64,000 nucleotides of DNA, from NCBI GenBank assembly GCA_951804985.1, contig OX638131.1:59488351-59552350 (forward strand). The letters run 5' to 3'. The stretch is from Dryomyza anilis (taxonomy: Eukaryota > Arthropoda > Insecta > Diptera > Dryomyzidae). The position numbers were made by a program, and so were the translations under genes. Positions 25,190-37,939 of this stretch are shown one piece after another. The stretch's first letter is position 1. Every line of letters starts with the position of its first letter. Below the pieces are notes generated by a model, which did not search any database, had not been told where the DNA came from, and saw nothing but the letters and a program-made list of their open reading frames with translations.

Positions 25190-26370
25190 ACACTCACTAA
25201 CTTTTTTCTAATCACAATCAATGTGGTAAAAAATGAAAAAAATGTCATCCCGATATCGTTCCCGGATTACGAGAAATTACATGTCAAAAATTATAATAAT
25301 AATAGGTTGGCGCTACAGTCCTATAAGAACTTTGGCCGAGCCCTCTCACCATTTTGAGCTCTGCGTGTTATATTTGTACTCAAAGTGGTGGGACCTACAA
25401 TTTATTGCCGAATCCGAAGAGGCGGCCGAGAGGTAGCGGGGTATAGAAAAATGTTTCTATGAAAAGATGTTGTTAGCCGCAGTCCAGGCTTGAACCGGGG
25501 ACCTTTCGTCTCGCAGTCCAACGCACTAACCACTGAGCTACCGCGGCTACGAAATTGTTTGTCTAAAATTACCTTTTTTTTTCTTATTTCACACTAACTT
25601 TTTTCTAATCTCAATCAATGTGGTAAAAAATAAAAAAAAAACGATATCGTTCCCAGATTATGAGAACTTACATGTCAAAAATTACCAATTTTATTCGAAT
25701 TTCTTACTTTTGTGCCTTTTTTTGTAAAATTATTCCAAGGACTGCAAGCGATATCCTTCATTCTCACTATATTTTTTATAATCACAATCAGTGTGATAAA
25801 AAATGAAAAATATATCATCCCGATATCGTTCCCGGATTAGGAGAAATTACAATGCAAAAATTACCATTTTCATACATTTGTGCCTTTTTTGTAAATTCAT
25901 CCAAATGCAAGCGATATCCTTCATTCGCACTAACTGTATTCTGATCACAATCAACGTGATAAAAAATAAAAAAAATATAATCTCGATATCGTTCCTGGAT
26001 TAGAAGAAATTACATGGCAAAAAATACCAGTTTTATTCTGATTTCTTTGTAAATTTATTATAAGGACTGCAAACGATATTCTTCGTTCGCAGTAATCTTT
26101 TTCTAATCACAATAAATGTGGTAAAAAATAAAAAAAAAAATATTATCCTGATATCGTTCCCGGATTAGGAGAAATTACATGGCAAAAATTACCATTTTAT
26201 TTTCTAATTTCATACATATGCGCCTTTTTTTGTAAATGTATTCCATGAACTGCAAACGAAATCCTTCATTACCTCTAACTTATTTCAGATCACTATCAAT
26301 GTGGTCAAAAATAAAAAATAATTCATACCGATATCGGCACCAGATTTTAAAAAATCACATGTCATAAATT
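25190..26370. repeat. Satellite-like tandem repeat, ~160-185 bp unit
   Basis: At least six diverged copies of a unit containing TCTAATCACAATCAATGTGG, then GATATCGTTCCCGGATTA, GAGAAATTACATG, a TTTGTGCCTTTTTTTGTAAA block and GCGATATCCTTCATTC. Copies start near 25190, 25590, 25760, 25915, 26070 and 26258. The first copy is split by a SINE. Copies differ from each other by roughly 10-20% by eye, so the array is old. Confidence 0.8.
25295..25559 (-). mobile_element. tRNA-derived SINE in the tandem array
   Basis: On the minus strand it begins near 25555 with a tRNA-like head: box A TAGCTCAGTGGTTAG and box B GGTTCAAGCC about 35 bases downstream, as used by RNA polymerase III. A non-tRNA body follows and ends in CTATTATTATTATAA, an ATT-type tail. 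The flanks TGTCAAAAATTA and TGTCTAAAATTA are a likely 12-bp target duplication with one mismatch. The related SINE at 40965 is in the other orientation. Confidence 0.8.
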
Positions 26371-26523
26371 TCCACAAAATTCTCTAAGTTTAAATATTTT
26401 TACATAATTTTTATGAATCAATAGATGACATTTTGTAAAACATAACTTATCCTCGATATTTTTTTGTTAAGTAAAAAAAAAAAATCAACGAACTGTACTG
26501 ATTTGTTTTGAACTTATATAATT

Positions 26524-28450
26524 TTGTTCAAAAAAATTTCGTCCAATGTAACGTTTCGGTCTGCACTGCGAAATGCAGGGACCTGCGCAACTAAGAGACA
26601 GGGTCGCGATGGGCAGTCAGCGAAGAAGATATCGAAGGCGGACGGCAAATCGTATGGGGGGTGGCACGTGATTCGATTGATGACAAACGCAAGTTTGCCA
26701 TCATCGATGAAAGTCAGCCCTGTGGAAAGATTTCCGAGGGGGCTGCTGGAGGAGGTGTGGAATGACGCACTTGCGAACTCGATTATCTAGTCATCTGACA
26801 GCACCCCCGAAATCCATCTGGAATACTGCAGATTTGGGCAGACGCTAAGCTGAGCCATGGGCAGACGCTAAGCTACGGCTCGTAGCTATGAGCGACATAC
26901 CCGTTCTGCGTAAGGCAACCTTCTTCGTCAGAGCAAACGGGGCGAAGCGACCAACGTGTGATATCCTTAGGATTCTGGCCGCGGGCTGAGGGTTGAACTA
27001 TGGAAGGTGTTTCACAGGGATGAGATGACCGATGGAAACCTCATCATTGCGGGCATTGACCAGTACTCCATTACGACACTGGAGACATCTGGGGGTCGTG
27101 CCTTCTTCCTTACGCCATCTGTGACCATTAAGCTGGGCGAAAAACCTATCGGAGCTAGGGTCCAATCCCGGATCCTCCCAGGAGGATGAGCTACTCGCCC
27201 AATGACACTGATTACGCAGATCAACCTCTATAGTGGTCGTCTGACGACGGCTGCACTTATATAGAGAATGGAAGAAGGTAAGACGCACATCGCACTGATC
27301 CAGGAACCCTGGACTGTAAATGACAGGGTTGCTAGTTGGGATGACTCGCGATACCAAATATTTTATGGACTCAATGCAGGTAGCCCTAGGACCTGCATTA
27401 TCTGTAAGAAGGATTATAACTTTTCTTTCTCCACAGAACTGTCTTCCTTAGACGCCACCACAATCTTTGGCGGGAGCGGTGGCCTAATGCTGGCTTCAGT
27501 ATATCTCCCTCATGACTCCCCGGAACCTCCGCCATCCGAGTAACTGCTGAGGATTACAAGGTTTGCTGCCGAAAAAGGTAAGAAATTAATAATTTGTACA
27601 GATGCCAATTCTCACCATACAATATGGGGAAGCTACGACTGTAATGCACGGAGACATGCCCTATTTGAATTTATTAATGCGTATGATCTCCTGACCCTAA
27701 ACGTTGGTTGCTCTGCCACCTTCATCACTAGAGTCAGAAGTGGAGTACTTGACATAACTCTTTGCTCTAAAAAATTACTCGACATGATCCAAGACTGGCA
27801 TGTCTTTAGCAGACATTCCTTCTCGGGTCATAGATACATCTGTTTTAAACTTTCTATTCCTAACCTACACCACATATGTTTCGCAACAAAGCGAAAACAA
27901 AGTGTGTATAAAATGAATATGCTGTCCGCAAAAGGAGGGTCATGGCGACTCTTCTGTGCACAAGTTGATTGTGTTACAAAAACCGCAAGAATTAAGAAAT
28001 TCTTTTCGAAAACCTACTCCCAACCAGAACTCCTGATAGGGTTAGGCCAGGTTACTCTTAGGACTCTTTAAAGATTTTAATGGAGAAGTACTTCCCCAAC
28101 TGTATCGTTAACTCCGATGACACGAGGCAATGGAAAACTTCTCAATACTCCTACAACTTAGTCATCACCACCGACATAGTGGAAAGGCAATTCAAAGCTT
28201 CCAGCCGTATAAAGCCTCAGGACCAAATGGAATTATCCCACCGCTACTACAAGGGGCAGTGGACCTCCTGGACGTCCGACTAGCCAGGCTTTATGAGGCA
28301 TGCATTAATCAGAGCTATACTCCCCTCACATGGTTAGAATCAAAAGTAGTTTTCATACCTAAGCCGGGTAAAGAAACCTACTCAATTCCTTAGGCGTATA
28401 GATCCATAAATCTAACGTCCTTTTCATTGAAAACACTGGAACGCATATGC
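26524..28450 (+). pseudogene. LOA/Jockey-like LINE remnant (ORF1 end, endonuclease, start of RT)
   Basis: The ORF1 C-terminal region (ELWKVFHRDEMTDGNLI, GRAFFLTPSVTIKL) lies near 26995-27185. An APE-type endonuclease follows: ALIQEPWTVND near 27292 (catalytic Glu), FGGSGGLMLASVYLPHDSP, then CTDANSHHTIWGSYD near 27597 and DITLCSKK. The RT N-terminus shows PYKASGPNGIIPPLLQ near 28200 and KVVFIPKPGKETY near 28340. The RT catalytic core is missing, so the copy ends soon after the first RT blocks. Multiple stops and frameshifts interrupt it. The order and motifs match LOA-group LINEs such as the second copy at 37940. Confidence 0.78.
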
Positions 28451-28469
28451 GCCCATAGTGCAAGCGTTC

Positions 28470-28835
28470 AACAATAATAAATGAGACGGAAGATCATTCA
28501 GCGCACTAAGCAATATGTTAGAAAGAGATGGATAATAATTAAAACACATGACTGCGAATGCGATGCCAATAGCATGCGTCATTCACGAAAGGAGTAGAAG
28601 GTTCCCGAAACAAGTCGATACGGGTCGAACTGATGCCTGTAGTATATAAGATCGCCGCATTTGAGGCACAGCACTTCAGTTGTGATTTGATAGTGAACTA
28701 GTGCATCTCGTGAGCGAACATTGTAAAGATAAATTGTAGTAATACAGCAGTCGTTATAAGTGATTGTTATTAAGTTGTTATTTAAATAAATAAAGTCAAT
28801 TAATACTAGTTGAAATATTACTAGTTAAAAACAAA
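28470..28835 (+). repeat. Probable LTR/5' region of gypsy element D
   Basis: This non-coding stretch contains TATATAAGATCGCCGCATTT followed about 25 bases later by CACTTCAGTTG, a TATA-box and initiator arrangement typical of LTR promoters. AATAAATAAAGTC near 28783 is a polyadenylation-type signal. It lies immediately upstream of Gag. No second full copy exists in the window, so exact LTR edges are uncertain. Confidence 0.5.
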
Positions 28836-30240
28836 TATAAGTGTGTTTTTATGTTCTACACAATCCAGCGATACGAACTCGTAGAGCAGTTTTCCGTAGA
28901 CTGAAACCAGCTAAAGAAGGAGCTATCGATTCATAATCTTGCAACTGCTGGTACGAATGTAGATCTGCAGAAGCGCCTAATGGAAGAATTGTATGCCCAA
29001 GGCATTGATATCGCTTAACACGAATTTGAAGTGGAAACTGCAGCATCGTCATCGAAAAATCTAGACACAGAGGAGAAAGTACAGACGCAAGTTTTTGATA
29101 TGAGCCAGTTAATCGGAGCTATGCAACAACAGTTTCAGATAATGGATCAGAGACTTCTAGAAAATTCTAACCAGCTCAAATTAGACATGAAGAACGAACT
29201 TCAAGAAAAAACTAATCGGCTTGAGGAGAAACTTCTGTAAAATTCCAACCAACATCAAGAAAAAATGGAGTTACAGAAACATTCTAAGCAGATTCTAGAA
29301 GTTTCTAATACACTCAATGGCAAAGTAAAAGATCTTGAGCAGCATGTATTGGATATGAGAGTAAGTGCTGATGATAAAATTCAAAGATTGGAAATTGGCT
29401 TCGACAAAAAGTTCCAGAAAATGCAAAAAGATTTCGGTGCGTTACAGCTAAGTGGACCCTCACTGCAAGTAACTAGTGTTACAAAGTTTAAATCGCCAAC
29501 GTACGATGGAACCACAGCGTTCAACATTTTTAAGCTACAATTTGAGGCAACGGTTGTAAGTAATAGATGGAACAATGAAGACAGCATAGCAGTGCTTATT
29601 GTGGCATTGAAAGGAGGTGCAGCCGAAGTATTGCAGACTGTTCCAGAAAGCGATAGAAGCAGTTACACAGCGGTTATGGCTGCACTGCAACGCAAATATG
29701 GCAGTGATCACATTAAACTGATCTACAGAATGGAACTAAAGGCCGAATACAAAGGCCTAATGCAGCGGACGTCGAGAGGCTTGCGCATTTGATGTATGCA
29801 GACTTAACGAGCGATTTCATAGAAAAGATCGAAACGCTTGTTGAAGGCATACGTGATCCGGAGACAAAGCGTGCAACAGTGATTGGGCCCAAGGTAACAT
29901 TTATGGAAACGGTTACCACAGCACTTACCATGGAGACCGCAAATACGTTGTGTCGACCAGTTTTCAAGGCTCGTAGAATGGAAATGGAAAGCGATGACTT
30001 ATTTCAAGTAGTGTGCCAAGCGGTTAAAGCAGAAAAAAAATTCGAACACACAGGTGCAAACCGTGATACCTAATTTAAAGATAAATGTTACAACTGTGCT
30101 ACATATGGGCATATGGCACATGACTGTCGTAAAATTACTTCAATTACGTTCAATTACTCAATCCACAGAGGAACCAGATATGACGAAAGACAAGATCCTG
30201 TCCAAAATAACCATTTTAAACAATCTTTAAACTAATCTTT
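28836..30240 (+). pseudogene. gag: Gag of gypsy element D
   Basis: The N-terminus contains a SAP-like segment (ATAGTNVDLQKRLMEELYAQG near 28940), then a long coiled-coil-forming stretch rich in Lys, Glu, Leu and Gln (29031-29440). The capsid-type core begins VTKFKSPTYDGTTAFNIFK near 29480 and continues WNNEDSIAVLIVALKGGAAEVL. One zinc knuckle, CYNCATYGHMAHDC, lies near 30085. It is broken by stop codons near 29015 and 29238 and a frameshift near 29775. The YDGTTAF...F signature is common in insect gypsy elements. Confidence 0.78.
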
Positions 30241-30354
30241 AAACAATCTTTAAACGATCTGACTCCCACAACCGATTGCCCCAGAATCTCCATTTCACAA
30301 ATTGCTCGAAAACCGAATAGCTTAACTGTCGAAGGACTCATTGATTGTACATAT

Positions 30355-31505
30355 ATGGTAACATTGGATACGGGAGCTTCACACTCAATAATAAGAAGTA
30401 ACCTTGTTAGGGACGAAGTAGAGAAGCTTATAGGAATAAGATTACAAATAGCTACCGATGAAGAGGACCCTATCAGAGGAAAGATTTCCAAGAAAATCAC
30501 TACCACCGTTAAGCATGATGTTTTAGCGGCAGAAATAGTAGACGAATACTTGGCATGGGCTTCACACTAGATTTAACAAGAAAAATATTGAGTTATGCCA
30601 ACACGGAGATCCAACTAAACATTGATTGTGACCAGAGCCCCAAACTTAAACAAGTTTCTGTTCATAAAAATACCACCTAATTCAGAAAAATAATTTACAA
30701 ATAGAGGTTGTGGTATAAGCAAGTTGTTGGTTATTGAAGCAAACGATGAGCTGTATAAAAGTAACATTGTTGTAGGAAGAACACTTGTTGAGGCGGAGAA
30801 AGGTAGAAGAGTTCTAAATTTGAAAAACTCGTCAAAATTACTCAAAAATGAAACAGTGATAGGCCGGTGCCAAAAGACATCAGCGATTATAAATTGTAAG
30901 TCAAATCCATCAAAGGACTATGTCACACCGCAAATAAACAAACTATCTACTCACAAGTTTATAAATGAGAGGACAAAGGATTTGGCTGCCAAAGGAAAGA
31001 GTCAAGTTGAAAAGTTAATTAATAAATTTCGGAGTATTTTTGCTGAAAAGTGTCAATAGGATGGCAGAACTGCCATTGTGATACATAGAATAGACACTGG
31101 GTATTTTAAGCCAATTCATCAAGCACCAATAAGAGTACCGCGAGACGAAGTGTCACATTTGGTTAAAGAAATGCACAGAAGTGGTGTGGTGGAACAATCT
31201 GAGAGTCCATGGAGTTCACCATTAGTATTGGTGAAAAAGAAGGACGGTAGTACTCGGTTCTGCGTTGATTACCGAAAGCTAAATGATGTCACCAAGAAAG
31301 ATAGTTATCCGCTGCCTATAAGCGATGATACCTTTGTTTCCAACGTTGGACTTGCAAAGTGGTTACTGGTAAGTAGAAATCGATAAGAAAGATAGAGCGA
31401 AGACCGCATTCAGAACTGGCGGTGGATTATGGCAATATCTGGTAATGCCGTTTGGGCTATATAATGCCCCAGCAATATTCGAGCGGATAATGGATAGTTA
31501 ATAGT
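30355..31505 (+). pseudogene. pol: Protease and partial RT of gypsy element D
   Basis: The aspartic protease site MVTLDTGASHSIIRS opens at 30355. RT begins near 31078 with [40 protein letters not shown] and [16 protein letters not shown]. It continues out of frame as LWQYLVMPFGLYNAPAIFE near 31430 and stops before the YxDD catalytic site. The RT end is joined directly to a repeat of the element's own leader (31510-31578), so everything after the mid-RT has been deleted. Several stops are present (near 30570, 31059 and 31386). Confidence 0.78.
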
Positions 31506-31509
31506 TAAA

Positions 31510-31574
31510 ATATGAGTGTGTTTTTATTTTGTACACAATCCAGCGATTCGAACTCGTAGAACAGTTTTCCGTAG

Positions 31575-31578
<4 letters not shown>
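31510..31578 (+). repeat. Repeat of the element D leader block
   Basis: GTGTGTTTTTATTTTGTACACAATCCAGCGATTCGAACTCGTAGAACAGTTTTCC... repeats 28838-28905 with a handful of differences. This is probably the 3' LTR end joined to the truncated RT by an internal deletion. Confidence 0.75.
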
Positions 31579-31715
<137 letters not shown>

Positions 31716-31926
31716 TTTATTAAAATTTCACAGCACACATTCACTTTTATCACTTTTGCCAATCACTGTGGTTTCTTTTGGATCTTAAACAATGAAAGTT
31801 GGCAAAATGTTGAAAAAATTTTGAATATTATTTTAATGAAATTGTAAACAAAGCATTGATATTTTGTTTTAAAATATTCGTAAACAAATGTTGAATCTTT
31901 CAAACAGTTTTCAAAAAAAAAGTTTT
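31716..31926. other. Spacer between two hairpins
   Basis: AT-rich, no gene. It begins with the outer flank of the first hairpin. Confidence 0.5.
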
Positions 31927-32190
<264 letters not shown>

Positions 32191-32214
32191 AAAAATAAAA
32201 GAATGACAAAGGCG

Positions 32215-32545
32215 TTAACAAAATGTACAGAACAAAAAGGATCCATCCAAAAAGGTGGTTTTGGGATAAAGGCAGTTTTTTGCAATGACCAAGCTCGACC
32301 ATAAATGGATAGTTGGTTTTGAAAGGCCAATGTACTGCAGATATAAAATCACTGTTGCATTTGGTAACATCAGTGTCATAAGGGACATTAGTGGCAAGGC
32401 AAGAAATTTTGTGAACTAGTTGTGGTCCCGTAAGAATATAGCCAAATACAGTTTCCTGCGAAATGAGGGTGCCTAGGACGTTTCGCTTCATACCCTCCAT
32501 CATTATCAATGATTAGAGGTCGCCACCAATTAAAATGTCAACCGA
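32215..32545 (-). pseudogene. BEL/Pao Pol fragment (after protease)
   Basis: The minus-strand translation shows [15 protein letters not shown] followed by [13 protein letters not shown], the conserved box at the protease/RT junction of BEL/Pao polyproteins that introduces the RT region. It continues for about 60 residues without the RT core. It belongs with the protease and Gag remnants further right, in the order expected on this strand. Confidence 0.65.
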
Positions 32546-33239
32546 ATTTTGGAAAAAGTATAAAGTTTTGTAATAGATTGTTATAAAAAAATTGAAGTGG
32601 TTGTCAAAGATTGCCATGTTTATATATTTTGAAGTTTAAAATAAAAATCAAAATATTAAGAAAAATTCAAATAAAAAATTTAGAATTTGAATTTAATCAA
32701 TAAACGTTAAATTTAAAACTAAATACAAGAAAAATTAAATAGATATCCCTCGCTCATGTTGAGGAAATCTACGTGGTGGAAGATATAATTTAAAATATGT
32801 TGCACTACTTAATTAGTTACATAATAATCTGCCGAGCAGTGCTGTTTCGCATGGGAATCTTCGAAGACAAGCAACCGGCATATGAATTTAAAATCACAGA
32901 ACCTTTGTAGATGTTAATTAAAAAATGTATTTGATCTGCCTTTTGGTGTTTAGTTTCTGCCTTTTGCCAATTGCATTATAGTGCCATTCAGCTCTTTACT
33001 CAATCAGCACATCGCCTATTTTCCTTGTCTTCAGTGTCTGCACTGCAACATTCTTGCCATGGTGGGTCTAAGTCCAGTCATTGTCCTACCAAAAAATACA
33101 TTTTAAGTTCGTGAAAATCAGAACATATTGGCAGCTGATTTTGTTTATTTGGTTTTCCGTCAAACACATTATAGTATATTTATATCTGTCTTTTTTTTAA
33201 CATATTTCTGTTTCATTTATTTATTATAGCAATTTTATA
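32546..33239. other. AT-rich interval within the BEL remnant
   Basis: No coding sequence recognised. It separates protease and downstream parts of the BEL element and may be a later insertion or fully decayed protease sequence. Confidence 0.45.
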
Positions 33240-33560
33240 AAGAAATGCAACCCTAGGTGACGGTGTATCTCACAGAAGATACAATGTAAATCGGGCATTA
33301 GGATTAATGAGGGAACCAATTACAAAAGAGCACCGCTTTGTTGGACTGGCAGCGACTGCTTAGTTTAAACTAACAATACAGGCACGTGTCGAAGACACTG
33401 GCAGCTTCAAAAGATTACAAAGGCGTTCCGAAATACATGAAGTTTCAGATGCAGAATCAATTAGTACCCTTGCTGAGTACATAATACCCATGTGACATAC
33501 ATTAATAATGGCAGTACCCAGAAGCACTTCTGAAGTTTGCGAAGCAAACCAAGATCGAAG
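33240..33560 (-). pseudogene. BEL/Pao aspartic protease remnant
   Basis: Minus-strand translation contains VLLGTAIINVCHMG, ARVLIDSASETSCISERL (the active-site region; the usual Gly after the catalytic Asp/Ser pair is changed) and VAASPTKRCSFVIGS, the order typical of BEL/Pao proteases. Two stop codons interrupt it (near 33362 and 33273). Confidence 0.75.
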
Positions 33561-33729
33561 GCTTTGGGTGTTGCATGGCGGAGGATGGGATCCTGACGCT
33601 CACAGCTCATGAAGGGAGATGAAGTGAACTGAATGTTGTTAAAAGATGTGCTGTGTGTGCTGAATGACGGAGGCCGAGACCCTAATACCACCTACGTAGT
33701 CGTATCACTGCTCATAAAAGGAGCCAAAG

Positions 33730-33930
33730 GCTCAGAGACATCGCTATGTAAAAGCGTATGAGGACGCTTTTTACACACTGAGCAACTGAAAGCACTTTTA
33801 CAGTCCTTAATCTCATGGGACCTATTAAGGCAGTTAACGCAACATTGAAACTTTTTTTAAAGTGGAATAGCTCATTTGTAAAAATAGTTGACCTGCAAAA
33901 CATGTTGCTGTTTGGGCAAAGTGTTGTGAA
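33730..33930 (-). pseudogene. BEL/Pao Gag zinc-finger remnant
   Basis: The minus-strand frame contains CCVNCLNRSHEIKDCKSAF, then CSVCKKRPHTLLH, the two-part CCHC/CCHH finger characteristic of BEL/Pao Gag. It is followed by SDVSEPLAPF. The upstream (higher-coordinate) Gag is not recognisable. Confidence 0.72.
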
Positions 33931-34999
33931 TTAGACTCACATATTTTTTCTTTTCCTTATGGATATTCACTATTCACACAATTTTCGATGTTGATGTACA
34001 TATGTTGAGCGCATCATGTTTACATCATGTTGTACTCATGTTGTACAGCAACATGTTCATAGCATTGTCCCATGTTAAAATAAGCAAAGCAGCGTTTGCC
34101 AACCATTGTACTATTTCGCAATTGCTGTTAGTCAAAAACTGCAAGTCGGACTTTCTTCAAAAGTCACGTACAACAAAATTGAGTGAAAGTGAAAACTCAC
34201 TAGAATATAGTGAAAATGTAATTTAAATGAAACTTGCAATAAAGGTATAGTTAAAGGTCGCTTCAGTTTTAAGCAGTTAAGTTTTAAATACCTGTGAAGT
34301 GAGTTCAGTGAACAAAGTAAAAAGATATAAACGATAACAAGAAACCTGTTTAACATTTGGAACCAAGGTAACAAGTAACTTGATTAACAAAAGAACGCAA
34401 AGTGTCCTGTAAGGTATGCGTGAAAACTATTGTATTTTTTTTAGGCAGAGCTGGGTGTTGTGGATGAAACAGTTTCGCACGCGCAATGATGGGAGACGGA
34501 CGTGTCGCGCCGTCCTCTTATTTTAATTTGTCGTCCGTTGTACCAAATGTTAACAGTTGTCGAGTACCGTGAAATGTGTAATTTTAAGTGTCGTTTCAAG
34601 TGTCGTCCGCTGTATTCTAAAATAATGCATTTTTTAAATTACTAAAACAATAATAACAATTCACGATTAAAAACTTGCAATAAACAAAACCACAAAAATA
34701 TCAACATAGAGCACTAATGCATGCTGCGAAATTACTAACAATAACAATAACAACAACAATAACAACATCAACATAAACCAGCACTGCCTGCTGTCGCCGT
34801 CGCTGAGTGGATTTTTTTGCAATTGTCAACGCAACGGGCTTATCTATGCCCTCTGCTGCAATTGTTCATTTGTTTTTCGTTCTCTGTCCCTTCCCCATCC
34901 TTCTCCACGCTACCAGCGCGCGAGGCTGAGACTGCAATAGTGCGTGACGAAACAGTGGTGAAGGCATAACACTCACCACAGTTTAGTTTACGCTCTCAC
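33931..34999. other. Interval without a recognised gene
   Basis: Repeated ACATGTTG blocks near 34000-34050, an ACAATAACAACAACAATAAC low-complexity patch near 34735, and a relatively GC-rich stretch at 34780-34990 that may be the 5' region of the following LINE. No domain found. Confidence 0.4.
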
Positions 35000-37889
35000 T
35001 TGTTTGTCTCAACTGCGCCCGCTATTAGTATGTTTGTTTTAAATTTACCCAGAAGCGAAAATATCGCAAAACTTTCGTATAGATTTTTGCAACGTTCGTG
35101 GACTGAGGGCAAATTTCTTGCTGTTTATGCGCATGTTTCTGTGTATAGGCGACATATTATGGCTTTAGGTGAGAGCCAGGTTAGTGAGGCTGCAGATCCA
35201 CTGGATTTTCAAATACCTGGGTACCACCTACTGCCATTATTCTCTGCCCACAGAGGTCTCGCCTTTTTTATTCGAAGTGACGTAGCGTACTAGCACCAAC
35301 AGCAGCATAGTGTTTCGGGTAATGAATTTAATTCTATGTGGATTAAATTCAAAATCTTGTCACACATCATTCACTTGTGTTTTATTTATATGAATTCGAA
35401 TCTAGATAGGGTTTCTACCTGTAACAAGCTAGATGCCCTATCTGATTCGATCTCAAATATATTGGAACAAATTCCAGGCAGTGAAATTGTTGTTGCTGGT
35501 GACTTTAAAGTGCACAACGTCACTTGGTTGAGCCACTTGGTTCTATCAACACAGGAGGGTTGTTATGTTGAGCTGTTTGCTGAGTGCAATCAACTCACTC
35601 AATTGGTGAAGGAACAGACGTATATCCCGCGTCGGTGAGCAGAGCTAAAAAGTCTTAGCCCTTTTTCTGACATGGCATCATGAAAAATATGATGTACAAG
35701 CACCTCTTGGTATTGTTTCCGCTGCTTTTTCGTATTCTAGTTTACGCGCCTCTTCGATTAAAGCCCGAAGAGGTCTGTATGGCTTTACGAAAAGCAAATT
35801 GGGAAGCGTTAAATGAATTTTTTCACAAATTTAATTGAAAATTGTGTTTCGCAGACAGAGACATTAAAGCAGCGGCTTTAATGGTACAAAATATTATTTT
35901 ATTAGGTATGCGGTCCTTCATACCTTCTAAAAAGATTAGCATTAAACCCAAGGAACACTCTTGGTTTAATGAGACTTGCAGGATTGCAGTCAGGTCGAAA
36001 GAGGAAGCCTTTTAAAATTGGAGTTTTAACAAGAATGCTGACACAGAAAGACTTCGCATACAAGCTAGGAATCGCTGTAATGCTGTGATCTCACGCGAAA
36101 AGTTTCTTCACGTACAAAACGCGAGCAAAAAGGTCCAAAAGTTCTACCATAGAGGTAGTAAAAATTTCTGGTCATTCGTAAAAGGGCGAAGAATCAGACG
36201 ACATCGTCTACTCCAACTCTTATTATGAATCGCCAGACCTTCACTGACCCGGTTGATAAAGCTAATCTCTTGGCAGAATTATTTGCAAATAACTCAACGC
36301 TCCCAGATAGTAATCAACCACTGCCCCTCGTCGATTTTGTTTCTTCTGCAATGCCTGAGATTCATTTTCAAACTCGGGCAGTTAAAAAGGTTTTAGCAAA
36401 CCTCAACATTCACAAAACCTCTGGGCCAGATGGCATGTGTTGAAGAAGTGCGCGTCAACGCTGGCTTGTCCGTTGCGTAACCTTGCGTAACCTTTTCAAC
36501 ATGTTGGAAGGTTGCCAATGTCCAGCCAGTCCAAAAAAAAGGGCGAGGCTACGAACCCTGCCAATTACCAACCCATTGCAATATGTTCTGCACTCTCCAA
36601 GGTAATGGAGAGCGTAATTAACTTCCACCTTGTGAACTATCTTGAGTACAACGAATTGCTCAGTGACCGCCAATATGGTTTCCGTAGGGCCAGATCCACA
36701 GGTGACTTGATGGCGGTCCTCTCCGAAAAGTGGAATAATTGTATTCACCTTTTAAGGCTGTTGCTCTCGATATTTCCAAGGCTTTTAATCGAGTGTGGCA
36801 TAAAGCTCTCGTTTCAAAACTAATTGCATTTGGTATCGGTGAATCTTTTACTCAATGGATATCGAGTTTTCTACAGGGTCGTACTATACGAGTTGCGATG
36901 GATGGTGTTTTTTTAGAACAACATTCCATCAATTCTGGAGTTCCGCAGGGTTCCGTCCTATCCAAGTCCCTATTTCTGGTATTTATCAATGACCTTCTGT
37001 CATTGACCCAGAACCCAAGTCATTCCTTTGCAGATGACAGTAACATTTATCATTCATATTCGTTCAACAAGCGTCCACACTCTTTGGAGGTTGAGAGTAA
37101 AAGACGCTCATTGAATGACACACTCAATAATGACCTGAAAACAATCTCCGAGTGGGGTCTTGCTAATACAGATGATTTTAATGCAAGCAAGACCCAATGT
37201 TGTCTGTTATCTCACAAATGAATGGATTCCCCTCAATATGGACTCTGTGGATATTGTGCAGTCAGCTGCTCTTGACGTTCTGGGCATATCAATTCAATGT
37301 GACCTCCGTTGGAATGATCACATATTTGATGTGTCGAAAGAAGCGGCCAAGTGCCTCGTTTTTTTGAAACGGTGTAAAACATACTTCACTCCCGCTGCTT
37401 GCGCATTGTCTACATCAGCTATATTCGGCCTAAGATGGAATACAATATATTTAATGGGGGATGAAAATATTTCATCCGCTATTGGTTCTCTTGAGCACCG
37501 AAGGACCGTAGGTTGTGTAAGCCTGTTTTATAGGTATTACAATGGTAAGTGTTCGAGGGAAATACATGCCCTGATTCCACCAGGTCGTTTGCTCTTTCGT
37601 TCTACTCGGTCATCAAACCAAGCCCACCCATTCGTAGTTCACTCGGCTCTCAACAGAACCACGCATTATAGAGAGAATTCGATCATCATTAGTACGACAC
37701 GTTTGTGGATCAATCTCCCTGTGTCCGTTTTTCCTGACATTTTTGGCATTGGCAAGTTCAGAATAAACATTCACCGACACTACTTCATCTTTCCCCCCGC
37801 CCTTTAACATCTCATCCCTTCTTACGATCAACACTATCCATTGCATATGTAGGGCATCCCCTGAGCGTTTGTTAACTTGTAAAAAAAAA
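35000..37889 (+). pseudogene. CR1/L2-group LINE remnant (endonuclease and RT)
   Basis: Endonuclease parts: QIPGYHLLPLFSAHRGLAFF near 35205 and SEIVVAGDFKVHNVTWL near 35480 (the GDFN-type catalytic motif reads GDFK). RT parts: KTSGPDGMC near 36415, YQPIAICSALSKVME near 36570, ALDISKAFNRVWHKALVSKL near 36755 (first catalytic Asp), SGVPQGSVLSKSLFLVFINDL near 36938 and HSFADDSNIYHSYSF near 37021 (FADD catalytic box). The C-terminal region continues to about 37807 and the copy ends near a run of nine A at 37880. Five or more stops and frameshifts break it. The FADDS and SGVPQGSVLS boxes suit the CR1/L2/Daphne side of the Jockey superfamily. Confidence 0.8.
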
Positions 37890-37939
37890 TCCTGGAGGTA
37901 GTTCCCTTAGAGAAACTGCCAAAACGCCCAAGAATCCGG

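Noticed and set aside
25480..25556. A tRNA gene on the minus strand (box A and box B present)
   Set aside because: The anticodon arm does not fold properly, and the sequence continues into a body and an ATT tail with flanking duplication. It is a SINE head.
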